Assembly (NCBI GenBank): GCA_023421505.1
Contig: JAEZTJ010000052.1
Coordinates: 1 to 34,390 of the forward strand
Direction of reading: 5' to 3'
DNA length: 34,390 nucleotides
Source of the DNA: Bacillota bacterium
GTDB lineage: Bacteria > Bacillota > Clostridia > Lachnospirales > Lachnospiraceae
Part shown: piece by piece, positions 27,787 through 34,390 of the stretch
How positions within the stretch are numbered: position 1 is the stretch's first letter
Layout of the letters: each line of letters starts with the position of its first letter
Translations under genes and position numbers: made by a program
Notes under the pieces: model-generated
What the model was told of the DNA's origin: nothing
The model's database searches: none
The model's input: the letters and a program-made list of their open reading frames with translations, nothing else

Positions 27787-28530
27787 TTAATTATCATACA
27801 CAAAATCTACTGCTGTTCTGTCTATACTAAAAATGAATTCCATCAACTCAATGGCTCTTTCTCTGGTTCTATTTAATTGAACCCTCGCCATCTGCACAGC
27901 ACCCTGAGAACCAAAAAATCCTGTATATATAAACTTATCGCCGACAAAACTATCATCATTATCCATAAATGACTGCCAACTTTTCTGAGCTTGTTTGAGT
28001 TTTGAACTATCCTGTTCACTTAACGTTTTATACAAGTACGAAAGAGCAGCATTTACTTCTTCCTCCCATATTAATTTATATTTCACTTCTAATGCTCCCA
28101 TTGCTAATGTTGTGAAATTTTCACTTTTTTGAAGTTCATCGAATTCAACCCAATAATCTTTATCAATAGGATTATCATTAATAATATCTGAAAAATCATC
28201 ATTTCCTTGATAGTTCCCATAATGATCTTCTGTGACTTCATTGGGAATGTAATTTTTTCCTATCTGAACCTCTAGTATACGATTCCATTTATTTACTTCA
28301 TCAAGTGTTTTTTGCAAGTCAATATTTCGTGAAGTTAACTTTATTTGTAATTTTTTTAATTCTTCAATTTGCTCTTCTAAGCTATTATTTTTATCCTTAT
28401 ATTCCTCTAATTGAATAGTCATCGTAGCATTTTCAGATTTCAATTTTTCCGTTGTTATAATATATATGCTGATTGATAAACCCAATCCAAATAACGCACT
28501 TAATATGTAAAATATCATTCTTTTTTTCAC
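27787..28530 (-). CDS. Membrane-anchored coiled-coil protein with DUF1311/LprI domain
   Basis: 247 residues starting at GTG (GGGGGAAAATAA upstream). One N-terminal membrane segment (~5-25), uncleaved in appearance, is followed by a coiled coil rich in Leu, Glu and Lys (~28-85). An acidic linker of ~50 residues comes next. The C-terminal ~100 residues match DUF1311/LprI: the helix ALSYLYKTL, then KLKQAQKSWQSF, and ARVQLNRTRERAIEL near the end. LprI of Mycobacterium inhibits lysozyme, and many Gram-negative relatives are periplasmic. The usual cysteine pair of the domain is absent. It is probably displayed outside the cell membrane; lysozyme inhibition is only a possibility. Confidence 0.72.
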   Translation of the reverse strand: MKKRMIFYILSALFGLGLSISIYIITTEKLKSENATMTIQLEEYKDKNNSLEEQIEELKKLQIKLTSRNIDLQKTLDEVNKWNRILEVQIGKNYIPNEVTEDHYGNYQGNDDFSDIINDNPIDKDYWVEFDELQKSENFTTLAMGALEVKYKLIWEEEVNAALSYLYKTLSEQDSSKLKQAQKSWQSFMDNDDSFVGDKFIYTGFFGSQGAVQMARVQLNRTRERAIELMEFIFSIDRTAVDFVYDN

Positions 28531-28654
28531 TTATTTTCCCCCGTTCACATTTATTCATCAAGATATTTTACTATACCAGTTTGATTTTTGCATATATTTA
28601 TATGCGTTTTAAACATCCTATGTTGCCACATTGTTTGTTCGTTGTCTTAACCTA

Positions 28655-29176
28655 TTATGTATCAAGCCATTCTTCTCTTAATATTGCCATTATAATTTTA
28701 TCATGATATTTACCATCTCTAAAACACGCCTGTTTCATTACCCCTTCTGTCTTAAAGTTTGCCTTGGAATATGCTTTGATAGCCCCTTTATTTTCATCTG
28801 AAACAGTAAGCATAATCCTGTGAAGATTTAATTCTTGAAATCCCATTCTTACAATTTCCTTCGTTACAAATGTTCCAATGCCTTTTCCGTGATACATTTT
28901 ATCACCAATAAAAATAAAATATTCTCCTGATGAATTAATATTATTGAAATGCGCTATCCCTGCATATCCTATTAATCTATCGGTTGCCATATCGACAATC
29001 GCTTTATTAAATGACGTCCTATCAGATAGTAAGTTATCAAACCATTGTGATATATCACTATCTTCCGTCATCCTTAGAAATATGGACAGTGAATATCTAA
29101 TTACATATTTATCCTTTATCCATAAAAAGAAATGTTCTTTGTCGGATAATTGCAACTCCCTCAATAGAATATTCAT
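28655..29176 (-). CDS. GNAT acetyltransferase, RimJ/RimL-like
   Basis: 173 residues from the ATG at 29176, chosen because AAGGAG lies ten bases upstream; the frame can be extended to a TTG at 29218 without a ribosome binding site. The acetyl-CoA loop is HGKGIGTFV near residue 95, followed by LNLHRIMLTVSDENKGAIKAYSKANF, the pattern of ribosomal-protein and aminoacyl N-acetyltransferases. The tail RDGKYHDKIIMAILREEW is also typical of that group. The substrate is unknown. The gene is separated by ~80 bases from the UMP-kinase-like gene upstream. Confidence 0.9.
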   Translation of the reverse strand: MNILLRELQLSDKEHFFLWIKDKYVIRYSLSIFLRMTEDSDISQWFDNLLSDRTSFNKAIVDMATDRLIGYAGIAHFNNINSSGEYFIFIGDKMYHGKGIGTFVTKEIVRMGFQELNLHRIMLTVSDENKGAIKAYSKANFKTEGVMKQACFRDGKYHDKIIMAILREEWLDT

Positions 29177-29259
29177 ACAAGCTTTTCTCCTTAGCTTATT
29201 ATTCTCAATTGTAAACAAATGTTAATTGAAGCAACCATTCAATTCAGCTCTATTTTTAA

Positions 29260-29988
29260 TTAATAAAATACATCTGTACAGTTCTTCTTAATTACAGTAC
29301 CGATTTTCTTACCTTCAACAATATTTAAAATTACATTTTTTTCTTTTCCATCATATAGATACATTGTAACTCCAAACTCCTCTGCTAACAAAAATGCTGA
29401 TGAATCACATGCTTTAATCTTATTTGAAACACAAGTATCATAACTTACCTGTTGATACCGTTTTGCATTTTTATTAAAACGTGGGTCTAAATCATATACT
29501 CCGTCTATATTCTTTGCCATTAACAGCATATCTGCCTCTATTTCAATTGCTTTTTGTACTGCTGGATAGTCAGTTGATACAAAGGGATTGCCAATTCCAC
29601 CACCAAAAATAATTACATTATTATCTTCTAGCATTTTTATAGCATCTTTCCTGTTATAGATTGTTGTAATTCCTCCTAATGGCATTGGTGTCATGACTTT
29701 AGTGGATATATTAAGTTTACTTAATTTGTTGCGAAGCATCAGTGCATTTGTTACTGTAAATAACATCCCCATTTCATCAGCATCTGGTCTATCTATTCCC
29801 CAATTCTCTGCATCACGACCTCTTAGTAAATTACCTGCTCCAGCAACGATAGCTACTTGATAGCCCTCTTCTTTCACTTTTTTTATCTCATTACATATAT
29901 TATCTATGATAGTTTTATCATAGATAGATAAACCATCGCCACTTAATGCCTCTCCAGAAACTTTAATAAGTAATCTCCTTCCATTCAT
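29260..29988 (-). CDS. Divergent UMP-kinase (PyrH-like) amino-acid-kinase-fold protein
   Basis: 242 residues from the ATG at 29988, which has AGGAGG eight bases upstream; a longer frame to 30024 would encode that site as protein. The amino-acid-kinase fold of bacterial UMP kinase is clear: LIKVSGEAL, GAGNLLRG, DEMGML, GGGIGNPFVSTD and DGVYDLDP. Several positions differ from housekeeping PyrH (GAGN for GGGN, STDY for TTDT, KNIDGVY for KxTxVDGVY). The gene is not flanked by tsf and frr, the usual neighbours, so it is probably a second, specialised copy. It should phosphorylate UMP or a related nucleotide with ATP. Confidence 0.85.
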   Translation of the reverse strand: MNGRRLLIKVSGEALSGDGLSIYDKTIIDNICNEIKKVKEEGYQVAIVAGAGNLLRGRDAENWGIDRPDADEMGMLFTVTNALMLRNKLSKLNISTKVMTPMPLGGITTIYNRKDAIKMLEDNNVIIFGGGIGNPFVSTDYPAVQKAIEIEADMLLMAKNIDGVYDLDPRFNKNAKRYQQVSYDTCVSNKIKACDSSAFLLAEEFGVTMYLYDGKEKNVILNIVEGKKIGTVIKKNCTDVFY

Positions 29989-30054
29989 TATAATGCCTCC
30001 TGATAAGAATATTTTTATATTCACAAATACTGCTTATTATTGCTTAACGTGTGT

Positions 30055-30083
30055 ATATTAGAAACCTTGACTATTGTAAACAA
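30055..30083 (-). promoter_or_regulatory. Putative promoter of the PyrH-like gene
   Basis: TTGTTT (30078-30083) and TAATAT (30055-30060) are spaced by 17 bases on the minus strand in the gap between the S51 peptidase and the kinase gene, giving a leader of about 60 bases. Both boxes are imperfect and the region is AT-rich, so chance is possible. Confidence 0.4.
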
Positions 30084-30129
30084 TTGTGAAGTAAATCACC
30101 CTCGCAAACAGGAGTCAATCTACATTTAA

Positions 30130-30864
30130 TTACAATCGCACATATTCATCTTTTTTACATATCTGCATTAGCTTCCCATCTTTTATCAAAAACGCTTCCC
30201 CATACAATGTTTCAACTTGATTATCAGAAATTATATAACTTCCATCATTCAAAGCTATGAATTCTTTTCCAACACTATCTGGGTATGCCATATCTTCTAT
30301 AATCCTTAATCCATCTACAACGTCTGTTCTTACATCCTGAAAATGTGGAATTATCATGCATTTGGTAAATCCAAGACCTGGGATAAATCTTTCAAATTCT
30401 TGGTCAATTCCCTCACCATCCAATTCGGGTTGTGCATAAACAGTCTCTGCACTATTCATAGAACCAGCACTCCATGCAATAATTAAGCCATCAAAATTAT
30501 ATAATTTCTCTTTTAAATCAATCCTCTTAAAAAATTTATTTTGAGTTGGAACATGTCCACCTGACAATAAAATGACATCAAAATTATCAACTTTTTCTAC
30601 AATTTCTTCATTTCGATAATCACATATATTAAAAGAATTAGCTTTTAATCCACTCATATCAAATGCATTCTTTTGACAATGTAAAATACTATCATTTAAT
30701 TCAAATTCTTCTGGACTGGCACTTATGATTAGAACTTTTGAATCCTTCTTCCAAAACCCTTTTATTTTATCTGTTAAACCATTGTCGTTTGATAAAAATG
30801 TCGGAACCCATTTCCCGTTAATTTTACATGAACCACCTAATGAACTCGTCAATATTGCTATCAT
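30130..30864 (-). CDS. Peptidase S51 / dipeptidase E-like protein
   Basis: 244 residues with the class I glutamine-amidotransferase-like fold used by aspartyl dipeptidase PepE and cyanophycinase. The nucleophile serine lies in IAWSAGSMN, preceded by the glycine-rich LLSGGHVPTQ loop that forms the oxyanion region. PHFQDVRTD holds the likely catalytic His region, as in PepE GHFQ-type motifs. It should cleave small peptides, in PepE those with N-terminal aspartate; exact substrate unknown. GGAGGGAGG precedes the ATG. The gap of 104 bases to the PyrH-like gene contains a possible promoter for the latter, so it may be monocistronic. Confidence 0.82.
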   Translation of the reverse strand: MIAILTSSLGGSCKINGKWVPTFLSNDNGLTDKIKGFWKKDSKVLIISASPEEFELNDSILHCQKNAFDMSGLKANSFNICDYRNEEIVEKVDNFDVILLSGGHVPTQNKFFKRIDLKEKLYNFDGLIIAWSAGSMNSAETVYAQPELDGEGIDQEFERFIPGLGFTKCMIIPHFQDVRTDVVDGLRIIEDMAYPDSVGKEFIALNDGSYIISDNQVETLYGEAFLIKDGKLMQICKKDEYVRL

Positions 30865-30925
30865 TTTATCCTCCCTCCAAATTCATTAACTTTTTAATTT
30901 ACATTCTAAACGATGGTGAATTAAA

Positions 30926-31573
30926 TTAGTAATTACCATTCCATTCATTAATAAACTTATCTAAGAATTCTTCCATAAATAAATGTCTATTTTCTGCTAT
31001 TGATTTCGCAGTATCCGTATTCATAAGATACTTTAACTTAAGCAGTTTTTCGTAAAAGTGATTAACACTGGTGCTTATGTGAATTTCATATTCTTCGGCC
31101 GTCATATTTTCTATTGGTTCTTCATAAGGTTCGTATATTGGTCTTCCTTTATAACCACCATATGCAAATGTTCTCGCAATTCCTATCGCACCTAATGCAT
31201 CTAGTCTATCTGCATCCTGTACTATCTTACCTTCAGTAGAATCAGGAATTGCAGACTCAGTTCCTTTAAACGAAACCGATTTTATGATTTTACATATTTC
31301 TTCGATGGATGATTCATCCACACAATTATCTGTTAAAAATTTTCGTGCATTCTGCAGTTTATTACTGGTATTAAATAACTTTCTATCATCAGCATCATGT
31401 AATAAAGCACTAAGTTTGATTATAAAAATATTGCCTCCTTCTTTTTGGGCAATGTTTAATGCATTATTGTAAACTCGAATACTATGATAATAGTCATGTC
31501 CGCTACAATCTTCTCTAAAAATATCTTTTAAATACACAAATGCGTTTTCAAATATATAATTTTCATCTGTCAC
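30926..31573 (-). CDS. HD-domain phosphohydrolase
   Basis: 215 residues from a GTG start at 31573 (GAGGGTG upstream). The metal-binding series is complete: HDYYHSIRV (His26-His30), LLHDADD (His59-Asp60) and the later VQDADRLDALGA that supplies the final Asp. This is the YpgQ/YedJ-like HD layout of small nucleotide or pyrophosphate hydrolases; YpgQ of Bacillus acts on dNTPs. Related proteins often release diphosphate from nucleoside triphosphates. No signal peptide or sensor domain is present. It sits ~60 bases upstream of the S51 peptidase gene. Confidence 0.88.
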   Translation of the reverse strand: MTDENYIFENAFVYLKDIFREDCSGHDYYHSIRVYNNALNIAQKEGGNIFIIKLSALLHDADDRKLFNTSNKLQNARKFLTDNCVDESSIEEICKIIKSVSFKGTESAIPDSTEGKIVQDADRLDALGAIGIARTFAYGGYKGRPIYEPYEEPIENMTAEEYEIHISTSVNHFYEKLLKLKYLMNTDTAKSIAENRHLFMEEFLDKFINEWNGNY

Positions 31574-31678
31574 TATTTAACACCCTCGGTTCCATTATTT
31601 ACCTATTATAGCTTTTCACATCTTAATCTTATTTCACTTTTTATATTAACTACGTATCATGTATATTTCCGCACTTAT

Positions 31679-32440
31679 TCAAATCTTTCCAATATAGCTT
31701 TTTGTAAATTGCCGAAAGCTGATTATACCATTTATATTATATTCATCGAAAAGCTCACCAAGTTCTTTAACAAATCCTTGATACTCATCAGGATTTTTAT
31801 CTTCACTTGGGCTATATGACCTCGATAAATTCATACCAATATAAGTTTCTCGGTCTATAATCAAATCGTTTCTAAAAGTTCTTTCTTCATAAGTTTTATC
31901 TAAGAAAAAATTACATAAATCTTCTGGTATATCAGCTTTACCCAAATCTTTTGTACCGAGACTATATTTCTTACGCAAGATATAATCTTTTTTAATTAAT
32001 TCAGATTCGTAATCTCTTATGTTCCACACGAGAACAACTTTCCCATCGTTTTTTAAAATACGGCGACATTCTGATTTGAATAAGCCCATGTCAAACCAAT
32101 GAAACGCCTGTGCAGATGTCACAAAATCAATACTTCCTTCTTGTAATCCACTATTCTCGGCAGGAGCATTGATAGAAATATAATTTTTAAAGCCGTCTGT
32201 AACCCCTAAGTCATTTTCAGCAACTCTACGCATATCATCATTTGGTTCAACGCAGTAAACATGACTACCCTTCTCTAATAAAAGGCGACTGAATTTTCCT
32301 GTCCCTGAACCAATGTCAGCTATTACACTATCTTTACAAAGTCCAATTTCTGAATATAAATAGTCAATGAGTTCTTTTGGATACGATGACCTGAATTTTT
32401 TATAGATATCTGCTTTGCCTGTAAATTTTTCTTCATTCAT
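31679..32440 (-). CDS. Class I SAM-dependent methyltransferase
   Basis: 253 residues. The SAM-binding motif I is IADIGSGTGKFSRLL (~40-54) and the acidic end of strand 2 is CVEPNDDM. Motif for strand 4 is SIDFVTSAQAFHWFD, a signature of the Methyltransf_11 group that includes ubiquinone/trans-aconitate-like enzymes, and RRILKNDGKVVLVWN follows. The C-terminal ~100 residues are helical and family-specific. The acceptor substrate is not evident. GAGGG lies close upstream of the ATG. It stands alone between the DUF3307/SatD pair and the HD gene; I see no link to the biosynthetic cluster 10 kb away. Confidence 0.9.
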   Translation of the reverse strand: MNEEKFTGKADIYKKFRSSYPKELIDYLYSEIGLCKDSVIADIGSGTGKFSRLLLEKGSHVYCVEPNDDMRRVAENDLGVTDGFKNYISINAPAENSGLQEGSIDFVTSAQAFHWFDMGLFKSECRRILKNDGKVVLVWNIRDYESELIKKDYILRKKYSLGTKDLGKADIPEDLCNFFLDKTYEERTFRNDLIIDRETYIGMNLSRSYSPSEDKNPDEYQGFVKELGELFDEYNINGIISFRQFTKSYIGKI

Positions 32441-32473
32441 TTTTTTCCCTCACAAATATAACCTATACCGCCA

Positions 32474-33229
32474 TTATAACACGAATGATACAACAATAAC
32501 CATAACCGTACTGATCAATGTACCCAGTAAGTAATACTCTGCGAAATTCTTTTCTTTAGATATTTTGTCATACCTTGCTATTGATTTTGCTGTTAACACT
32601 AACCCAATAGCCGAATACTGCCCAATAGATAGAAAAATAAGCATAATAATTCTTTCTACCGTACCAATCAGTCTTCCTGCATTATGATCCTGCATTTTAT
32701 CTTCATTATTATCTTCCGGCTTATATATCAACAAAAGCTTGGATATTGCTATGTTGGCAGGCTTATGTATTAAGAGTAGTGCCAATAACCATTTTAGAAT
32801 AAGTATTTCTGATACCCCGATAGTACGGAAAAAATCCTTGATAAATTCAACTTCATATAGCGCTACATGATTTGTCGCAAACCAATATGCAATGCCTATG
32901 AGGCAGAAGGCATGTGATAATTGGTCAAGGATAAATACATTTCTATGAAATGCTGGAAGATTGGAAGCTCCAGGCTTTTTATACAACATAAATATATACT
33001 TAAAGATATCGATTAGGAAATGAAAACCGGCTGCCAAAGTTGCGCCTAGTATAATTCTCAAGGAAAGCAGAGGTAATCCAATTAATAATAGTACTCCCCA
33101 ATAGAGCAGGCAATGAAGCAGTAACCACTTTATGCTTTTCTCTTTCCTTTCAGCCATTTTTTCTGTCTGAATATAAAAATCTCCCAAAACATGACCCAAA
33201 AGTAATAATATAAAATATTCTCTAAACAT
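32474..33229 (-). CDS. DUF3307 family membrane protein
   Basis: 251 residues with about six hydrophobic helices. The N-terminal helix pair contains LLLGHVLGDFYIQTEKMAERK, the hallmark of DUF3307, and FHFLIDIFKY in the second part is the other conserved spot (His and Asp within the membrane). The region around 165-180 is hydrophilic (KPEDNNEDKMQDHNAG). The family has no established biochemical function. It overlaps the end of the satD-like gene by eight bases, so translation is coupled; SatD and DUF3307 genes are recurrent neighbours in Firmicutes. Confidence 0.88.
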   Translation of the reverse strand: MFREYFILLLLGHVLGDFYIQTEKMAERKEKSIKWLLLHCLLYWGVLLLIGLPLLSLRIILGATLAAGFHFLIDIFKYIFMLYKKPGASNLPAFHRNVFILDQLSHAFCLIGIAYWFATNHVALYEVEFIKDFFRTIGVSEILILKWLLALLLIHKPANIAISKLLLIYKPEDNNEDKMQDHNAGRLIGTVERIIMLIFLSIGQYSAIGLVLTAKSIARYDKISKEKNFAEYYLLGTLISTVMVIVVSFVL

Positions 33230-33908
33230 CTTCTCTCCTGATTTCTCCTAGTGCTTGTCCTATCGTATCTAATGCATCCTTATAGGTGTAGTAATTTCCT
33301 TTTGATAAAGTTTTTTGAACGGTGGGCTGCTTAATCGATAGTCTTTTTGCTGCCTCCGATTGATTATCCTGATGCTCCAGCATGTCAAATATAATTTCTC
33401 TTTGCCTGTCACTCCAGGCTTCCTTTATTACGGTTATTAAGGATAATACGGTATTCAACATTATCGTAGCGGCTTGATTATCGCCATCTATCTCCAATCG
33501 AATATCTGCTGATTTAGCCTGCTTTTTCTTTCTATTGTCCTTTAAATATTGAATAGCGGCTCTGGCCTTATAATAACCCGGACCGTCTGCTCCAATAGAA
33601 ATTTCTCTATTGATATCCGTAGTTATTTCTCCAATCCCTACTCCGAATCTGATTTTCACGGGGTACATCTGTCGCTCAATATCGGATAATATATGCATAA
33701 TATTTGCTCCGTTACGCAGAAGTCCTTGAAATTCATCACCTAAGGTTATCGTAAAATTAGAGGCAATATCTCCCTTATATTTTAGGTTAATCGCTTTCAA
33801 TACAGTATTTAATTCTTTTTGAACCTCGCCTCTGTTACTTATTTTTTTAGAAGCAATGATATCACCTATGATTGCAATATATGGATTTTTATCGAAAATG
33901 AAAAACAT
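33222..33908 (-). CDS. SatD family protein with C-terminal helix-turn-helix
   Basis: 228 residues. The N-terminal two thirds match SatD: IGDIIASK, TLGDEFQGLL, and RFGVGIGEI with GADGPGYYKAR, a layout resembling a degenerate nucleotide-cyclase-type fold. The last ~65 residues look like a sigma-region-4 helix-turn-helix (REIIFDMLE, SEAAKRLSIKQPTVQKTL), so DNA binding is likely. SatD was named for a Streptococcus mutans acid-tolerance locus. It is the first gene of a two-gene unit with DUF3307, with a good promoter and a hairpin-tipped leader upstream. How the predicted domain and HTH cooperate is unknown. Confidence 0.87.
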   Translation of the reverse strand: MFFIFDKNPYIAIIGDIIASKKISNRGEVQKELNTVLKAINLKYKGDIASNFTITLGDEFQGLLRNGANIMHILSDIERQMYPVKIRFGVGIGEITTDINREISIGADGPGYYKARAAIQYLKDNRKKKQAKSADIRLEIDGDNQAATIMLNTVLSLITVIKEAWSDRQREIIFDMLEHQDNQSEAAKRLSIKQPTVQKTLSKGNYYTYKDALDTIGQALGEIRREDV

Positions 33909-33964
33909 ATTTTACCCCATTCCTACACTTCTTATTTGGCTCGCTTGCGATACAATGAACATCT

Positions 33965-33997
33965 CAAGTTTGTGTGCGTAGCGCAGACACAAACTTG
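33965..33997 (-). promoter_or_regulatory. Strong hairpin at the predicted 5' end of the satD-like transcript
   Basis: CAAGTTTGTGT (33965-33975) pairs perfectly with 33987-33997, and GCG/CGC extends the stem across a TAG loop with a two-base bulge. The hairpin starts at the predicted transcription start and ends ~57 bases before the ATG. It has no U-run on the minus strand. A 5' stability hairpin or a protein-binding operator is most plausible. Confidence 0.7.
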
Positions 33998-34004
33998 TAG
34001 TATT

Positions 34005-34033
34005 ATTATATAACCATTATTATGAATAATCAA
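34005..34033 (-). promoter_or_regulatory. Promoter of the satD-like/DUF3307 operon
   Basis: TTGATT (34028-34033) and a perfect TATAAT (34005-34010) are separated by 17 bases on the minus strand. The predicted start near 33998 falls at the edge of the leader hairpin. The rest of the 312-base gap up to the intron end (34034-34221) is AT-rich and shows no gene. Confidence 0.65.
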
Positions 34034-34221
34034 GTAATATTCACAGTATAGGCTATAATAGTAAAATATAGACGTATTAATATATAATCTAACACCATTC
34101 ACTAAAATAGCTATAATGTCCTTACCATATCATACGCCTCTTCCCATAGGTATCATTCTATATATTACCGTTTGCAAAATATGACACGATTAAAGGCTGG
34201 TAAAGCTTGATCATTCAAATA

Positions 34222-34292
34222 ATCGAGTAGGAGGGAGTGATTAACTCCCGTCCTCTCACAGCACCGTGCGTACCGTTCGGTACACGGCGCTT
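34222..34292 (-). ncRNA. Group II intron domains V and VI, intron 3' end
   Basis: On the minus strand domain V is 34260-34291: an 8-bp lower stem starting with the AGC triad (34291-34284 with 34267-34260), a two-base bulge on the 3' side, a GTACC/GGTAC upper stem, and a GAAC loop. Domain VI follows: GAG, AGGA and GGGAGT pair with ACTCCC, TCCT and CTC, leaving a single C bulge and one unpaired A at 34228. That A lies seven bases from a GAT ending at 34222, matching the branch point and the AY 3' terminus of group II introns. The intron body continues beyond the right edge. Confidence 0.9.
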
Positions 34293-34390
34293 TCAATAGT
34301 TGACGTGCACTGACTGATATGCATTGGCTAAATCATAAAAGCCACTGTGTATCAGTCTTTCTTTTGTTAAGGCCATGTTGACCGCTATTG
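34293..34390 (-). CDS. Group II intron reverse transcriptase/maturase, C-terminal 31 codons
   Basis: An open frame enters from the right edge at 34388 and stops at TGA 34293-34295. It reads NMALTKERL, then GFYDLANAYQSVHVNY, resembling the last residues of intron-encoded proteins of the LtrA class (family pattern: short helix after the maturase X/D domain). It ends one base before domain V, the usual arrangement for these genes. No Cys-rich HNH endonuclease segment precedes the stop in the visible part, though too little is present to exclude an unusual arrangement. Everything upstream, including the YADD polymerase motif, is off the window. Confidence 0.85.
   Translation of the reverse strand, partial: IAVNMALTKERLIHSGFYDLANAYQSVHVNY

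Noticed and set aside
22481..33908. Integron cassette array
   Set aside because: Small one-directional genes suggested it, but I could not find repeated attC-like core sites or an integrase gene.
1..34390. CRISPR arrays, tRNA or rRNA genes
   Set aside because: No regularly spaced direct repeats and no tRNA- or rRNA-like segments were seen on either strand.

Overview
The window reads as an AT-rich chromosomal segment from a low-GC Gram-positive anaerobe, most likely Clostridia and perhaps Lachnospiraceae. The evidence is the strong GGAGG-type ribosome binding sites, the frequent GTG and TTG starts, and the gene families present (SatD with DUF3307, DUF4003, an IS110 element, a group II intron). 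The taxonomic placement is inference. Every gene I accept lies on the minus strand, so transcription runs from high to low coordinates.

Region 1 (22.2 kb down to 1, continuing off the left edge) is a hybrid polyketide/nonribosomal peptide gene cluster that looks like one long operon. A terminator at 22346-22379 closes the gene upstream, and an extended -10 promoter at 22187-22214 starts the cluster. In transcription order the genes are an acyl-CoA carboxylase carboxyltransferase subunit, a biotin carrier protein, an Sfp-type phosphopantetheinyl transferase, a type II thioesterase, an 833-residue FtsX-type permease with its MacB/LolD-type ATPase, a 2493-residue synthase (AL-ACP-KS-AT-DH-KR-ACP), and a giant synthase of at least 2500 residues (KS-AT-ACP-aminotransferase-C-A...). 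The giant synthase is absent from simple ORF lists because its stop lies outside the window.

How the cluster should work: the carboxyltransferase and biotin carrier would raise malonyl-CoA supply, with the biotin carboxylase encoded elsewhere. The transferase arms the carrier domains. The first synthase activates a carboxylic acid, probably a fatty acid, extends it once, then reduces and dehydrates it. The second synthase extends it again without reduction, and its built-in PLP aminotransferase converts the beta-ketone to a beta-amine. The condensation domain then joins this unit to the next residue, for which the adenylation pocket (D-A-W-T-I-A-A-V-C) predicts phenylalanine. The expected product is a lipopeptide starting with a 3-amino-4-enoyl chain, comparable in logic to iturin/mycosubtilin and to the Adda unit of microcystin. 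The FtsX-type ABC pair is the likely export or self-protection system.

Region 2 (22.5-33.9 kb) is a run of small, mostly unrelated accessory genes: two GNAT acetyltransferases, a HAD phosphatase, a DUF4003 protein, a truncated P-loop kinase, a small membrane protein, an IS110 element with a nonsense-interrupted transposase, a HIT protein, a coiled-coil DUF1311 protein, a divergent UMP-kinase paralogue, an S51 peptidase, an HD hydrolase, a methyltransferase, and the DUF3307/SatD pair.

Region 3 (34222-34390) is the 3' end of a group II intron on the minus strand: the C-terminus of its reverse transcriptase/maturase, domain V, and domain VI with a bulged branch-point adenosine. The rest lies off the right edge.
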